The notes under the pieces are model-generated. The model did not search any database, was not told the DNA's origin, and saw nothing but the letters and a program-made list of their open reading frames with translations. Shown here one piece after another: positions 45,374-54,353 of a stretch of DNA of 64,000 nucleotides. How positions within the stretch are numbered: the first letter of the stretch is position 1; every line of letters starts with the position of its first letter. A program made the translations under genes and the position numbers. The stretch comes from Haladaptatus sp. DYF46 (GTDB taxonomy: Archaea; Halobacteriota; Halobacteria; Halobacteriales; Haladaptataceae): the NCBI RefSeq assembly GCF_021083305.1, contig NZ_JAJFAY010000001.1:806001-870000 (forward strand), given 5' to 3'.

Positions 45374-45397
45374 TACCCGAACCTTACACTTCGACGG

Positions 45398-45440
45398 CTA
45401 AAACGTCTTCTGACCTGCCCGGCGTTTCGGACGGTTTAAC
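45398..45440. promoter_or_regulatory. Divergent promoter pair
   Basis: TTTTAG (minus, 45398-45403) serves the gene starting at 45373, and TTTAAC (plus, 45435-45440) the gene starting at 45464. Both spacings are about 25-30 bp, so both messages look leaderless. Confidence 0.45.
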
Positions 45441-45463
45441 GCTCCCCGGTCTAACCATCCAGT

Positions 45464-45952
45464 ATGGTATCCGACGCGACGATTGCGACCGTGGTCGCGC
45501 TAGTCGTGACGGCGAGTTTTCCGTTCTATCTGTACGGCGCGTGGATCATCATCGAATCGGACCCGGTGACGTGGGCGGTACTCACCCGCCACCTGAAGTT
45601 CATCGTCGTCGGACTGCTGTTGACCACGGTACCCTTCCTCACGTGGATGCTTCCCCAGTTCATCGACCACTTCGGTGGCGGACTCGCGGCGGTTCACGCG
45701 TTCCTCGGACTGCAAGCCTACGCGATGCTGATACTGGCGCTCACCGGCATCGTCAGGATATTTCAGGTCAAACGCGCCCACGATCTGTACGGCACGCCGA
45801 ACCCCGAGATGGACATCAGCGAACTTCACGAAAACATGGACGCGTGGCGGTGGCGTCTGCGCGCCGGTGTCGCCGGCTATATCATCTTCTGGCTGCTCGC
45901 GTGGACGCTCGGCGTCGCACGCTTTTTCGTTCTGCACACGGACTATCTCTGA
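45464..45952 (+). CDS. Four-helix membrane protein next to bc cluster
   Basis: 162 residues with four helices (TIATVVALVVTASFPFYLYG, LKFIVVGLLLTTVPFLTWML, VHAFLGLQAYAMLILALTGI, RAGVAGYIIFWLLAWTLGVA). His residues in RHLKF, IDHFGG and AVHAFLG lie near the helices and could bind haem, but that is speculative. It is divergent from the cluster and probably functionally linked. Confidence 0.72.
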   Translation: MVSDATIATVVALVVTASFPFYLYGAWIIIESDPVTWAVLTRHLKFIVVGLLLTTVPFLTWMLPQFIDHFGGGLAAVHAFLGLQAYAMLILALTGIVRIFQVKRAHDLYGTPNPEMDISELHENMDAWRWRLRAGVAGYIIFWLLAWTLGVARFFVLHTDYL

Positions 45953-45966
45953 TTCGGATCCTCGAT

Positions 45967-46653
45967 TCAGCTCCACGCCTCGCCGCTGGCGAGGTCGATT
46001 TCGGTGTCGAGTTTCGAGGACGGACAGATGTCTTCGAGGATGCAGTCCGCACAGTCGGGATTCCGAGCGGTGCAGGTCGCCCGACCGTGACTGATGAACA
46101 GGTGGGTCAACCACTGCCAGTCCTCCTCCGGGACGAACGTCATCAGGTCGGACTCGATTTTTTGTGGCGTCTTCTCCTCCGTCAGTCCCAACCGTCGGGA
46201 GAGCCGTTGGACGTGCGTGTCCACGACGATACCTTCCACCACGTCGTGGCCGTGTTGCAACACGACGTTGGCGGTTTTCCGCCCGACGCCCGTGAGGTCG
46301 GTCAGTTCGCTCATCGTGTCGGGAACCTCGCCGTCGTGTTTCTCGATGATGGTCGCACAGGCGCTGTTGATCCACTTCGCCTTGTTGTTGTAGTACGTGA
46401 TGGAGTTCAAGTCCTCGGCCAACTCGTCCACGTCGGCGTTCGCGTAGTCCTCCGGCGACCGGTACTTTTCGAACAGGTGTTCCGTCTCCTTGTTCACGCG
46501 CTCGTCGGTACACTGGGCCGAGAGCATGACTGCGATGAGGAGTTCGAGGCGGTTCGAGAAGTTCAGCGAGATGGTCGCGTCGGGATACTCGTCGTACAGT
46601 CGGTCCACGATTTCGTCCAGTTGTTCCTCCCGCGTGTCGAGTGGGACGCCCAT
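45967..46653 (-). CDS. nth: Endonuclease III
   Basis: 228-residue DNA glycosylase/AP lyase for oxidised pyrimidines. LSAQCTDERVNKETEHLFEK, the helix-hairpin-helix LTGVGRKTANVVLQHG with catalytic Lys, VDTHVQRLSRRLGL with catalytic Asp, and the C-terminal [4Fe-4S] motif C-x6-C-x2-C-x5-C (in TCTARNPDCADCILEDICPS) are all complete. Convergent with the previous gene. Confidence 0.95.
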   Translation of the reverse strand: MGVPLDTREEQLDEIVDRLYDEYPDATISLNFSNRLELLIAVMLSAQCTDERVNKETEHLFEKYRSPEDYANADVDELAEDLNSITYYNNKAKWINSACATIIEKHDGEVPDTMSELTDLTGVGRKTANVVLQHGHDVVEGIVVDTHVQRLSRRLGLTEEKTPQKIESDLMTFVPEEDWQWLTHLFISHGRATCTARNPDCADCILEDICPSSKLDTEIDLASGEAWS

Positions 46654-46761
46654 GTCACAGTTCTCGGAGAGCGTCGGTTTGAGTGATTCGATGTTTCGGG
46701 AGAGAAGGGAACTAGTCAGCGTGGAAAAAGAATCTTACACCCGGTGTTCGTAGGGGCGAAC

Positions 46762-46959
46762 ATGTCCCTCGATGGTCACTCGGCTTCGTGGACGGATCCG
46801 GACTACGTCTCGACGGTCGTCGGCGTTCTCGCCGCCGCCGCGCTCTACTTCTACAGCGCGTGGGCGAATTGGGGACCGACGACGGTCGAGATAACGGTCG
46901 TCTTGCTCGCGGTCCTGCTCCCGATGACGGTGGCCTACGAACTCGCTCGGCGATTCTAA
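46762..46959 (+). CDS. Small two-helix membrane protein
   Basis: This 65-residue protein begins MSLDGHSASWTDPDYVSTVV and has two hydrophobic segments (VVGVLAAAALYFYSAWANWG, TVVLLAVLLPMTVAYELARR). Codon use is typical. An upstream in-frame ATG (46744) is less likely. Family not recognised. Confidence 0.6.
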   Translation: MSLDGHSASWTDPDYVSTVVGVLAAAALYFYSAWANWGPTTVEITVVLLAVLLPMTVAYELARRF

Positions 46960-47007
46960 GACGGCCGACCCGAGACCCGTCCACCGTCCGACTCGTATTC
47001 CAGAGAG

Positions 47008-47013
47008 TTTAAA
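47008..47013 (+). promoter_or_regulatory. TATA box for mvaD
   Basis: TTTAAA is 25-30 bp before the ATG at 47038; leaderless start. Confidence 0.55.
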
Positions 47014-47037
47014 CGCCCGTCACGCACCCATCTCCGT

Positions 47038-48012
47038 ATGAAAGCGACCGCGAAGGCCCACCCCATTCAGGGGCTGGTCAAGTACCACGGGATGCGCGAC
47101 GAGGAACAGCGATACCCGTACCACGACAGCATCAGCGTCTGTACCGCGCCGAGCAACACCACGACGACCGTCGAGTTCGACGAGTCGTTCGAATCGGACA
47201 CCTTCACCGTCGACGGCGAGAAACTGACGGGCCACGCGGCCGACCGCGTTCGCAAAGTCGTCTCGCGCGTTCGAGAACTGGCGGAAATCGACACCCGCGT
47301 CCGACTGGAGAGCGAGAACAGTTTCCCCTCGAACGTCGGCCTCGGGTCGTCGTCGTCCGGGTTCGCCGCCGCCGCGACGGCCGCCGTGGACGCCGCCGGA
47401 CTCGACCTGTCGCACTCGGACATCTCGACCATCGCGCGCCTCGGGTCCTCGTCCGCCGCTCGCGCCGTGACGGGCGGCTTTTCGGACCTGCACATGGGCC
47501 TGAACGACCACGACTGCCGTTCGGAGCGCCTCGAATCGCCGCTCGAAGACGACGTGCGGATCGTTGCGGGACTCGTCCCGGCCTACAAGGAAACCGAGGA
47601 AGCACACCGCGAGGCCGCCGACAGCCACATGTTCGACGCCCGGTTGGCGCACATCCACGACCAACTCGTGGAGATGCGCGACGCCCTCCGCGTCGGCGAC
47701 TTCGACCGCGTGTTCGAGACAGCCGAACACGACTCCCTCTCGCTCGCCGCGACGACGATGACCGGCCCGGCGGGGTGGGTGTACTGGAAGCCCGAAACGC
47801 TCGAAATCTTCGACGCGGTTCGGTCGCTCCGCGAGGACGAGGGAATCCCGGTCTACTACTCCACCGACACGGGAGCGAGCGTGTACGTCAACACGACGGC
47901 GGAACACGCCGATTACGTCGAGGAAGTCGTCGCCGACTGCGGCGTCGAGACGATGCGTTGGAGGGTCGGCGGTCCGGCCGAACTCCTCCCCGAAGACGAC
48001 GCACTGTTCTGA
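47038..48012 (+). CDS. mvaD: Phosphomevalonate decarboxylase (mevalonate-pathway decarboxylase family)
   Basis: 324-residue GHMP-fold enzyme. AKAHPIQGLVKYHGMRDEEQ at the N-terminus, the phosphate loop FPSNVGLGSSSSGFAAAATA, and IARLGSSSAARAVTGGFSDL match the decarboxylase family. Haloarchaea with isopentenyl phosphate kinase use this enzyme on mevalonate 5-phosphate to give isopentenyl phosphate. With mvk and ipk at 38.6-40.3 kb it completes that route. Substrate choice is inferred from the presence of ipk. Confidence 0.9.
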   Translation: MKATAKAHPIQGLVKYHGMRDEEQRYPYHDSISVCTAPSNTTTTVEFDESFESDTFTVDGEKLTGHAADRVRKVVSRVRELAEIDTRVRLESENSFPSNVGLGSSSSGFAAAATAAVDAAGLDLSHSDISTIARLGSSSAARAVTGGFSDLHMGLNDHDCRSERLESPLEDDVRIVAGLVPAYKETEEAHREAADSHMFDARLAHIHDQLVEMRDALRVGDFDRVFETAEHDSLSLAATTMTGPAGWVYWKPETLEIFDAVRSLREDEGIPVYYSTDTGASVYVNTTAEHADYVEEVVADCGVETMRWRVGGPAELLPEDDALF

Positions 48013-48073
48013 GGTCCCGAATCCCTGTTTAAGCGGGGAGTAGGCCTTTAGCCCCTCCGTCCGTTGTTCTCCC

Positions 48074-49186
48074 ATGGACATCGCAGTGCTCGGCGCTGGC
48101 TATGCCGGTCTGTCCCTCGCCCGAAAACTCGAAACGGAACTGTCCGCGGACGAGAACGTCGTCGTGGTCGAGGAGACGGGCGAACACCTCGTTCAACACG
48201 AACTCCACCGCGTCATTCGTCGGCCCTCGCTCGCGGACCAAATCTCGATTCCGCTGACCGACGTCCTCGACTGCGAGGTTCGGGAAACCCGCGTCGAATC
48301 CGTGGACCCGGGCGAAAAGCGCGTTTTCCTCGAAGACGGCGAACTGGAATACGACTACGCGGCCGTCTGTCTCGGTGCCGAAACCGCCTTCTACGACCTC
48401 CCCGGCGTCGAGGAACACGCGCTTCCCCTGAAACGACTCGAACACGCCCGCGAGATTCGGGAGGGCTTTCTTTCGGCCGACGGGGGGCGCGTCGTGGTCG
48501 GCGGCGCGGGACTCTCGGGGGTGCAAGTCGCCGGGGAACTGGCCGCCCTCGCGGACGAGGAGGAGATGCACGTCGAAATCGTTCTACTCGAACAGTTCGA
48601 CCGCGTGGCACCCGCGTTTCCTGAAAACTTTCAGGACGCGGTTCGGGACCAACTCGAAAAACGGGACATCGAGATTCGCACCGGAACGGCCGTGTCCAGC
48701 ACGGACGACGAGGTGATCACGCTGGAAAGCGGCGAAACCCTCGCCTACGACGAGTTCGTCTGGACGGGCGGCATTCGCGGCCCCGACGCGATGGGGGGCG
48801 ACCGGCCCACCGTCGATAGCACGCTCCGACTCGGCGACGGAACCTTCGTCGTCGGGGACGCCGCACGAGTGGTCGACGGCGACGGCGAGGCGGTCCCGGC
48901 GAGCGCACAGTCCGCCATCCGGGAAGCCCGCGTCGTGGCGAAAAACATCGCCCGATCGGTCGAGGGCGGCGAGGACGTGTTCGACCCCCGCCTCGACCAG
49001 TTCACTTTCGACTCGCCGGGATGGCTCGTTTCGGTGGGCGACGGTGCAGTGGCACAAATCGGGCCGACCGTCCTCACGGGGACGGCGGCAAAGGCGCTCA
49101 AAGCGACGGTCGGCGCCGGTTATCTCTCGTCGGTCGGCGCCGTCAGAAACGCGGTCGATTTGATCGGAGAAGAGTTGGGCGATTAG
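48074..49186 (+). CDS. NDH-2-type NAD(P)/FAD-dependent oxidoreductase
   Basis: 370-residue flavoprotein. The N-terminal FAD site is AVLGAGYAGLSLARKLE, the second dinucleotide fold RVVVGGAGLSGVQVAGELAA, and the FAD-binding end TFVVGDAARVVDGDGEAVPA. The architecture matches type II NADH dehydrogenases and sulfide:quinone reductases; the Cys residues typical of the latter are not seen, so NADH dehydrogenase is preferred. Its stop overlaps the convergent gene by four bases. Confidence 0.87.
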   Translation: MDIAVLGAGYAGLSLARKLETELSADENVVVVEETGEHLVQHELHRVIRRPSLADQISIPLTDVLDCEVRETRVESVDPGEKRVFLEDGELEYDYAAVCLGAETAFYDLPGVEEHALPLKRLEHAREIREGFLSADGGRVVVGGAGLSGVQVAGELAALADEEEMHVEIVLLEQFDRVAPAFPENFQDAVRDQLEKRDIEIRTGTAVSSTDDEVITLESGETLAYDEFVWTGGIRGPDAMGGDRPTVDSTLRLGDGTFVVGDAARVVDGDGEAVPASAQSAIREARVVAKNIARSVEGGEDVFDPRLDQFTFDSPGWLVSVGDGAVAQIGPTVLTGTAAKALKATVGAGYLSSVGAVRNAVDLIGEELGD

Positions 49187-49539
49187 ATCGCCGGGATACC
49201 GAGCGCGGTGGACGTCAGGACGCCGAGGAAGACCAACGCGTAGGTGATGACGACCACCGAGAGCCATGCGATGAGGCCGATTCCGATGGCGTTGCCCCAT
49301 CCGCCGGGGTAGCGCCAGTTGATGACCCAAATCCACGCGACGAGGACGATGAGCCATCCGAACAACCATCCGACGAGTACTGCGACGATTCCACCGATGA
49401 CTGTACCGACTATTGCCGTGATGAGTGCGTAGCCGTAGTCGTCCGTTCCCGTGACGACCCGCGCACCGATGTAGATGCCGAGGGCACCGATGAGCAGGTT
49501 CACGATGAAGCCGACGACGGAACCCGTGAGGGATAACAT
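49183..49539 (-). CDS. Four-helix hypothetical membrane protein
   Basis: 118 residues beginning MLSLTGSVVGFIVNLLIGAL. Hydrophobic segments include ALITAIVGTVIGGIVAVLVG, WLFGWLIVLVAWIWVINWRY and AIGIGLIAWLSVVVITYALV. It contains glycine-zipper-like spacing (GTVIGGIVAVLVGWLFG). Family not recognised. The open frame extends upstream, but the Met at 49539 fits the hydrophobic start. Confidence 0.65.
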   Translation of the reverse strand: MLSLTGSVVGFIVNLLIGALGIYIGARVVTGTDDYGYALITAIVGTVIGGIVAVLVGWLFGWLIVLVAWIWVINWRYPGGWGNAIGIGLIAWLSVVVITYALVFLGVLTSTALGIPAI

Positions 49540-49669
49540 CGTGAATATCCCTACGACGAACCTGTTTTTATAAGAACCGCTTGCGACCCGTCCAAACGTG
49601 TCGGCCGAAATGGTTATCGGAACCGAACTCGGCATCAACTTTAAGGCACTGGCCCATCCTTGGCTCACC

Positions 49670-49891
49670 ATGGCACGCGAACCCACACTGGACACGATAC
49701 TGATCGGCGCGGTCGGGGCCGGTGCGGCGGCGATGATCGGCACGCGGGCATTCGAATACTATCGAGAGCGTCAGCGTCGTTCGACGCCACACGTCGTTTG
49801 CACCGACTGTGGCGAGGCGATGCCGATAGGTGACGTTCTCGACCCGACAGTCACCTGCGCGTGTGCGACGAGCAACATCAGAACTGACTGA
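49670..49891 (+). CDS. Small membrane protein with a zinc-ribbon-like tail
   Basis: About 73 residues beginning MAREPTLDTILIGAVGAGAA. One membrane helix is followed by a basic stretch (YYRERQRRS) and HVVCTDCGEAMPIGDV ... VTCAC, a possible zinc ribbon. An in-frame ATG at 49610 and a GTG at 49598 would add 20-24 residues. Family not recognised. Confidence 0.5.
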   Translation: MAREPTLDTILIGAVGAGAAAMIGTRAFEYYRERQRRSTPHVVCTDCGEAMPIGDVLDPTVTCACATSNIRTD

Positions 49892-49964
49892 GGAGAACTT
49901 CAGAACCGACTGCGGAGAACTGCGTGCCACGACGTTCACGTTTTCACAAAAAGAGCCGGGATCG

Positions 49965-50318
49965 TTAGATGTGGCGCAACTTGCCACGAAGTCCCCGCTC
50001 CGCTACTCCGATGAGGAGTAGGGCGAAGAAGGCCACGACGAGCCATCGCCCCGTCCGGGAACTGATCGCGTCAGCGAACAGTCCCAGCAGGTCGAAACCG
50101 ACTGCTTGGCCGAGTGCGAACAGCAACAACACGAATCCGATGGCAATCAGGCCGGTCATGAGACCGGTCCGCGCGAGCCAACTCGACGTCCGTGCGTCGT
50201 TCGTCCGACGACCGGTCTCGGTTCGCTGGTCCGCACCGTTCCGTTCGGTCGTTTTCTTCCGTTCGGTTCGGTGACGTTCGTCGTTTCGGTCATCTCCGCT
50301 GTGTTGTGGTTGGGGCAT
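49965..50318 (-). CDS. Two-helix membrane protein with charged N-terminus
   Basis: 117 residues. The N-terminal 45 residues are highly charged (DRNDERHRTERKKTTERNGA), then two helices (LMTGLIAIGFVLLLFALGQA, GRWLVVAFFALLLIGVAERG). It is unrecognised and more basic than most proteins of this genome. Coding is supported by codon use in the helices. Confidence 0.55.
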   Translation of the reverse strand: MPQPQHSGDDRNDERHRTERKKTTERNGADQRTETGRRTNDARTSSWLARTGLMTGLIAIGFVLLLFALGQAVGFDLLGLFADAISSRTGRWLVVAFFALLLIGVAERGLRGKLRHI

Positions 50319-50725
50319 GGTGTTTCCCCGCCCGTTCGAACACGACTGACACGTATAGCTATAGACCGATTAAACGTCTCGTTACCGACCGTTTAGCGTC
50401 TGCATATCGTTCGATTTGGCGGTGAATGACGACCCCTAAGAGTCCCCCTACCACACGAGTAGGTTCCGTTTTCTCCTCGGTCCGTCGGGGCTACTCGAAC
50501 GGTCGGACCGAACACTCCCGTGCAGGCCGCGAATAACAATGGTTCGGCGTCGCCAGTTGCATTTCAGTGAGAACGGATGAAGGAAAGTCCTCGCCGAATC
50601 GAGTTAGGCCGCCGTTCCGGTAAACGGGTCGCCCATCCGCCGCCGTCGAACGGTCGGGCTACCGACGGCTACGCGAGTGTTGTCGGAGAGAACGGAGTCC
50701 GGTGTGAGCCGGGAGGCACTGACAC
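50319..50725. other. Intergenic region before the surface cluster
   Basis: About 400 bp with no strong gene. A 50-codon frame (50577-50729) is noted separately. Low-AT sequence gives no clear TATA box; attaaacgt near 50370 is the only AT-rich spot. Confidence 0.4.
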
Positions 50726-50729
50726 GTGA
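50577..50729 (+). CDS. Doubtful 50-codon leader ORF
   Basis: ATG at 50577 opens a frame (MKESPRRIELGRRSGK...) whose TGA overlaps the GTG of the next gene as GTGA, the overlap typical of co-translated haloarchaeal genes. The product is basic and unlike known families, so it may be chance. Confidence 0.25.
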   Translation: MKESPRRIELGRRSGKRVAHPPPSNGRATDGYASVVGENGVRCEPGGTDT

Positions 50730-52672
50730 TCGGGTTGCTCGGTGCCTTCGGCGACCGTATGGCAGGCTTAGACGCGTTTCCGAGCGTATACGGAGGTGAC
50801 GGCGAACGAACCGAGTCGTTCGCCGACGAGACCGTCGCGGTGAACGCCGGGTTTCATCCGGCGCTGGCGGACGAACAGCCGGTCGAAACCGTCACGAACG
50901 ACGCGCTGGTGTGGGTTCTCGGCGAGGTGTACGGCTTCGAGCGAAACGGCGCATATCAGCCCCGACCGGCGGGAATCGACACCCCGACGTACTGTGCGAA
51001 CCTGTACGAATCGGACGGCATCGACTTCGTCCACGGGCTAAACGGTGATTTTGCCGGCGTGATATACGACCGGGAGGAGCGAACCGTCTTCCTGATCACC
51101 GACAGATTGGGATCGTATCCGGTCTTCCACGCGCGCACGGACGACACGCTACTGTGTTCGACCGATATACAGGCGCTCGCCCGATGTCCCGGCGTCGAAC
51201 CGGAGTTCGACCGCGACTACCTCGCCGAATTTCTCGCGTTCAAACGGTCCTTCGGCGTGACGACGCCGCTTTCGGGCATCGAACGGCTTCCGCCCGCGAG
51301 CGTCACGGCCATCGACCTCGACGGGCTATCGACGGAGTCACGGCGATATTGGTGTCCCCGATACAGGCCGAAGGACGAACCGTTCGAGTACTTCGTCGAG
51401 GAGTTCGTCGAACGGTTCCGGCGGGTGCTCTCCGAGTGGGTACGCGACGACCGGAAGTACGGCCTGTTGTTGAGCGGGGGAAGCGATTCGCGGCTTCTCA
51501 TGGCCGCGATGGACCGTCCGGTCGTCGGCTTTCACATGAACGATTGGCCGAACCGCGAGGCGCGAGTCGCGAAGGAGGTCGCCACCGCCGCCGGGAGCGA
51601 GTTCCACCCCCTTCACCGGGACGAGGAGTATCGACGACGCTCGCTCGCGGAAAACCCCTCCCTCTCGAACTTCGACGGGTGGTACAAACAGGGCTACCCG
51701 ACGGCGTTCGCCGACGAAATCACGGGATCGGTGGACACCCTCATGTCCGGACTGTACGCGGACACGCTGTTCAAGGGTCACTCGATTCCGTCGCCGAAAC
51801 TGTCGCTCGGTTCGCTGGGGAAGGTGACGCTGCCGTTCGAAACGCCGATACGGACGATAGACGAGTTCATCGAACGACGAGCGGCCGAAGCACCGGAGTA
51901 TCTCGTCGGAGAGGTCGACCTCGAATCCGTCCTCCGGGAGAACATCTCCGCGACTGCGGACGGCGAAATCGACCACCACGGTGTTCGATATCCGTCGATT
52001 CGGGAACTCGTCCTCTGTAGCGACTACTACCCGCTGTCGAACGACACCGAACTCATCTACACGAACAGCCTCAGACAGCTCGGTCCGTACCGAACGCCGT
52101 TCCTCGACAACCGGCTCATCGACCTGCATCTCTCGATGCCGGTCAAATACCAACTCCGGCGCAACATCGTTCACCGGGCGATCGAGCGACTCGATCCGAG
52201 CCTCGCCGAGGTTCCCCATTCGGAATCCGGCGTTCCGACGAACCGCTCGTTCCCGGTCGAGTACCTCGGGAGGCACCTGAACGCGCTCCGGTGGAAGCAT
52301 CTCGATTCGGAGACGCCGCCGACGCCGTGGTGTACGCACGGCCCGTGGCCGAACGACGAGGAGTTCGTCCGGAGCAACGGGTTCGTTCGGGACGCGCTCG
52401 TCGAAAACCGCGAACTCATCGACTCCCATCCGCACCTCGATTGGGACGGCGTGCGGCGAAGCTACCGCGACCATCTGGACGGCGAGGACAACACCGTCGA
52501 ACTCTACACGCTGTTGACCCTGCTGGAGATGCCGGTCACGAAGCGACTGTGCGACGTCACGGAAACCGACGGTCAGGAATCCGACGGTCAGGAATCCGAC
52601 GGGCCTCCCGCGCAGTCGTCGGACGACCCGCTCATCAAGCTCCCGTCGACCGAAAACGGGGGTGACGACTGA
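50726..52672 (+). CDS. Asparagine-synthetase-like amidotransferase (no N-terminal Cys)
   Basis: 648 residues. The N-terminal class II glutaminase-like domain (about 1-190) starts with GLLGAFGD and contains LNGDFAGVIYDREERTVFLI and TDRLGSYPVFHA, but the catalytic Cys2 of asparagine synthetases is absent. The synthetase domain has the PP-loop LLLSGGSDSRLLMAA (about residues 247-261) and PFLDNRLIDLHLSMPVKYQL. Such proteins in surface-polysaccharide loci amidate sugar acids; here that is inference. A short repeat GQESDGQESDG sits near the C-terminus. GTG is the start that keeps the GLLGAFG motif; ATG at 50759 is the alternative. The next gene starts immediately after its stop. Confidence 0.8.
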   Translation: MIGLLGAFGDRMAGLDAFPSVYGGDGERTESFADETVAVNAGFHPALADEQPVETVTNDALVWVLGEVYGFERNGAYQPRPAGIDTPTYCANLYESDGIDFVHGLNGDFAGVIYDREERTVFLITDRLGSYPVFHARTDDTLLCSTDIQALARCPGVEPEFDRDYLAEFLAFKRSFGVTTPLSGIERLPPASVTAIDLDGLSTESRRYWCPRYRPKDEPFEYFVEEFVERFRRVLSEWVRDDRKYGLLLSGGSDSRLLMAAMDRPVVGFHMNDWPNREARVAKEVATAAGSEFHPLHRDEEYRRRSLAENPSLSNFDGWYKQGYPTAFADEITGSVDTLMSGLYADTLFKGHSIPSPKLSLGSLGKVTLPFETPIRTIDEFIERRAAEAPEYLVGEVDLESVLRENISATADGEIDHHGVRYPSIRELVLCSDYYPLSNDTELIYTNSLRQLGPYRTPFLDNRLIDLHLSMPVKYQLRRNIVHRAIERLDPSLAEVPHSESGVPTNRSFPVEYLGRHLNALRWKHLDSETPPTPWCTHGPWPNDEEFVRSNGFVRDALVENRELIDSHPHLDWDGVRRSYRDHLDGEDNTVELYTLLTLLEMPVTKRLCDVTETDGQESDGQESDGPPAQSSDDPLIKLPSTENGGDD

Positions 52673-54349
52673 ATGAGCGACGACGGCGACGGCCTGCGGA
52701 CGCTGGTGTTCGGTCTGGACGGTGCCTGTCTGCCGATCCTCGACCCGCTGTTTTCGGCGGGGAGACTGCCGAATCTCCGCTCGATTTTCGACGACGGATT
52801 TTCCGGGCCGTTGGAGTCGCAACTCCCGCCGTGGACGCCGAGCGCGTGGCCGTCGCTGTTCACGGGCGTCAACCCCGGCAAGCACGGCGTGTTCAGCTTT
52901 CTGGACTACGACGGCTACGACTGGAGCGTCGTCGACGGGTCGGACGTTCGCGCCGTGCCGGTTTGGGAACACCTCTCCCGACAGGGACTCACGAGCGTCG
53001 TCGTCAACGTCCCGGTCACGCATCCGCCACGGGAGTTCGACGGCGCGCTCGTGCCGGGGTACATGGCTCCCGACGCTCCGCGATGTCACCCGCCGGACTT
53101 GCTCTCCGACCTCCGGGAGGAGATGGGAGAGTATCGGGTGTACCCCGAAACGACGGACGCTTCGCCCGAGGAGGCCGCGGACGAGTATCGCGACGTGGTG
53201 GAGATGCGCGGAGAGGCCTTCTGCTTGCTCGCGGACCGGTACGACCCCGACTTCGGGTTCCTCCAGTTCCAGCAGACCGACACCGTGTTCCACGAGTTCC
53301 CCGACGAACGGGGGACGGTTCGGGCGGTGTACGAAGCGGTGGACGAACAGGTCGGACGCGTCCTCGACGCGACGGACCCGGACACCGTTCTCGTCGTCAG
53401 CGATCACGGAATGGGCGAGATGACGGGCACCGGCTTCTACGTCAACGAGTTCCTCGCGGAGCACGGTTACGCGGCGGTGACGCAGGGCGGCGACGGGATG
53501 CCTTCGTGGGTTCCGACGCGAGAATCGCGGCTTCGCGACGGGTCGGACGCGGACGACGAAGGCGCGAAAAACCGAAGCCTGCTCCGCCGTCTGACCGCCG
53601 TCGCCGCCGACTACGGCATCACGACCAGTCGGGCGGGGAGACTGTTGTCGGCGGTCGGACTTCGGGAGTTCGCCTCCGAACACGTTCCCTCGGGCGTCGT
53701 CCGGGCCAGCGGCAGGCAGGTTGACTTCCCGGCCTCGGAGGCGTACATGCGGGCCAGAATCGAGTGCGGCGTCCGCATCAATTTGGAAGGCCGCGACCCG
53801 GACGGCGTGGTCCCGCCGGAGCGATACGAATCACTTCGGACGGACCTCATCTCCCTCCTCGAAGGCGTCGAGACGCCGGACGGGGAACCGCTGTTCGAGG
53901 ACGTCGCCCGCCGGGAAGCGTACTTCGACGGGCCGGAGGAAGACCGCGCGGTCGATATCGTGACCGTTCCTGCCGACTTCGACCACTTCCTCTCGGCGGA
54001 GCTTTCGGGGGACGAGTTCGCCGAACCGGGCCAACCGTGGAACCACAAGCGAGACGGCGTCGTCGCGATGGCGGGCGACGGCGTCGGTGGCCCCCTCGAA
54101 AACGCCCACATCTTCGACGTGACGCCGACCCTCCTCGCCCTGTTCGGCGTCCCGATGAGCACCGAGATGGACGGCGAGGTGTTGTCGCCCGTCGAGTTCG
54201 TCGGGAAGCGGTCGTACTCGACGCGGCGGCAGGAAGCGGGGGACTCCGAACGCGCGACCGAATCGACCCGCGCGACCGAACCGGACGAATCGACCACATC
54301 CGAGGAACGGATGGAGAACCGACTCGCGGCACTCGGCTACTTGGAATGA
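52673..54349 (+). CDS. Type I phosphodiesterase / sulfatase-fold hydrolase
   Basis: 558 residues of the alkaline phosphatase superfamily. Metal-site parts: VFGLDGACLPIL (Asp16), PPWTPSAWPSLFTGVNPGKH with the nucleophile Thr/Ser, QFQQTDTVFHEF (Asp/His), VVSDHGMGEM (Asp/His), and a late His in PWNHKRDGVVAM. No signal peptide, so it is cytoplasmic. Family members hydrolyse phosphodiesters or transfer phospho groups on lipid-linked glycans. Shares a cluster with the asparagine-synthetase-like and FemAB-like genes; substrate unknown. Confidence 0.82.
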   Translation: MSDDGDGLRTLVFGLDGACLPILDPLFSAGRLPNLRSIFDDGFSGPLESQLPPWTPSAWPSLFTGVNPGKHGVFSFLDYDGYDWSVVDGSDVRAVPVWEHLSRQGLTSVVVNVPVTHPPREFDGALVPGYMAPDAPRCHPPDLLSDLREEMGEYRVYPETTDASPEEAADEYRDVVEMRGEAFCLLADRYDPDFGFLQFQQTDTVFHEFPDERGTVRAVYEAVDEQVGRVLDATDPDTVLVVSDHGMGEMTGTGFYVNEFLAEHGYAAVTQGGDGMPSWVPTRESRLRDGSDADDEGAKNRSLLRRLTAVAADYGITTSRAGRLLSAVGLREFASEHVPSGVVRASGRQVDFPASEAYMRARIECGVRINLEGRDPDGVVPPERYESLRTDLISLLEGVETPDGEPLFEDVARREAYFDGPEEDRAVDIVTVPADFDHFLSAELSGDEFAEPGQPWNHKRDGVVAMAGDGVGGPLENAHIFDVTPTLLALFGVPMSTEMDGEVLSPVEFVGKRSYSTRRQEAGDSERATESTRATEPDESTTSEERMENRLAALGYLE

Positions 54350-54353
54350 AAAC

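Noticed and set aside
50571..50600. GGAAAGTCC element resembling the start of RNase P RNA
   Set aside because: Only about 150 bp remain before the next gene, and the other conserved RNase P regions are not seen.
51338..53683. 781-codon open frame on the minus strand
   Set aside because: It is antisense to two clearly recognisable genes and is Arg/Val-rich without domains; long antisense frames are common in GC-rich genomes.
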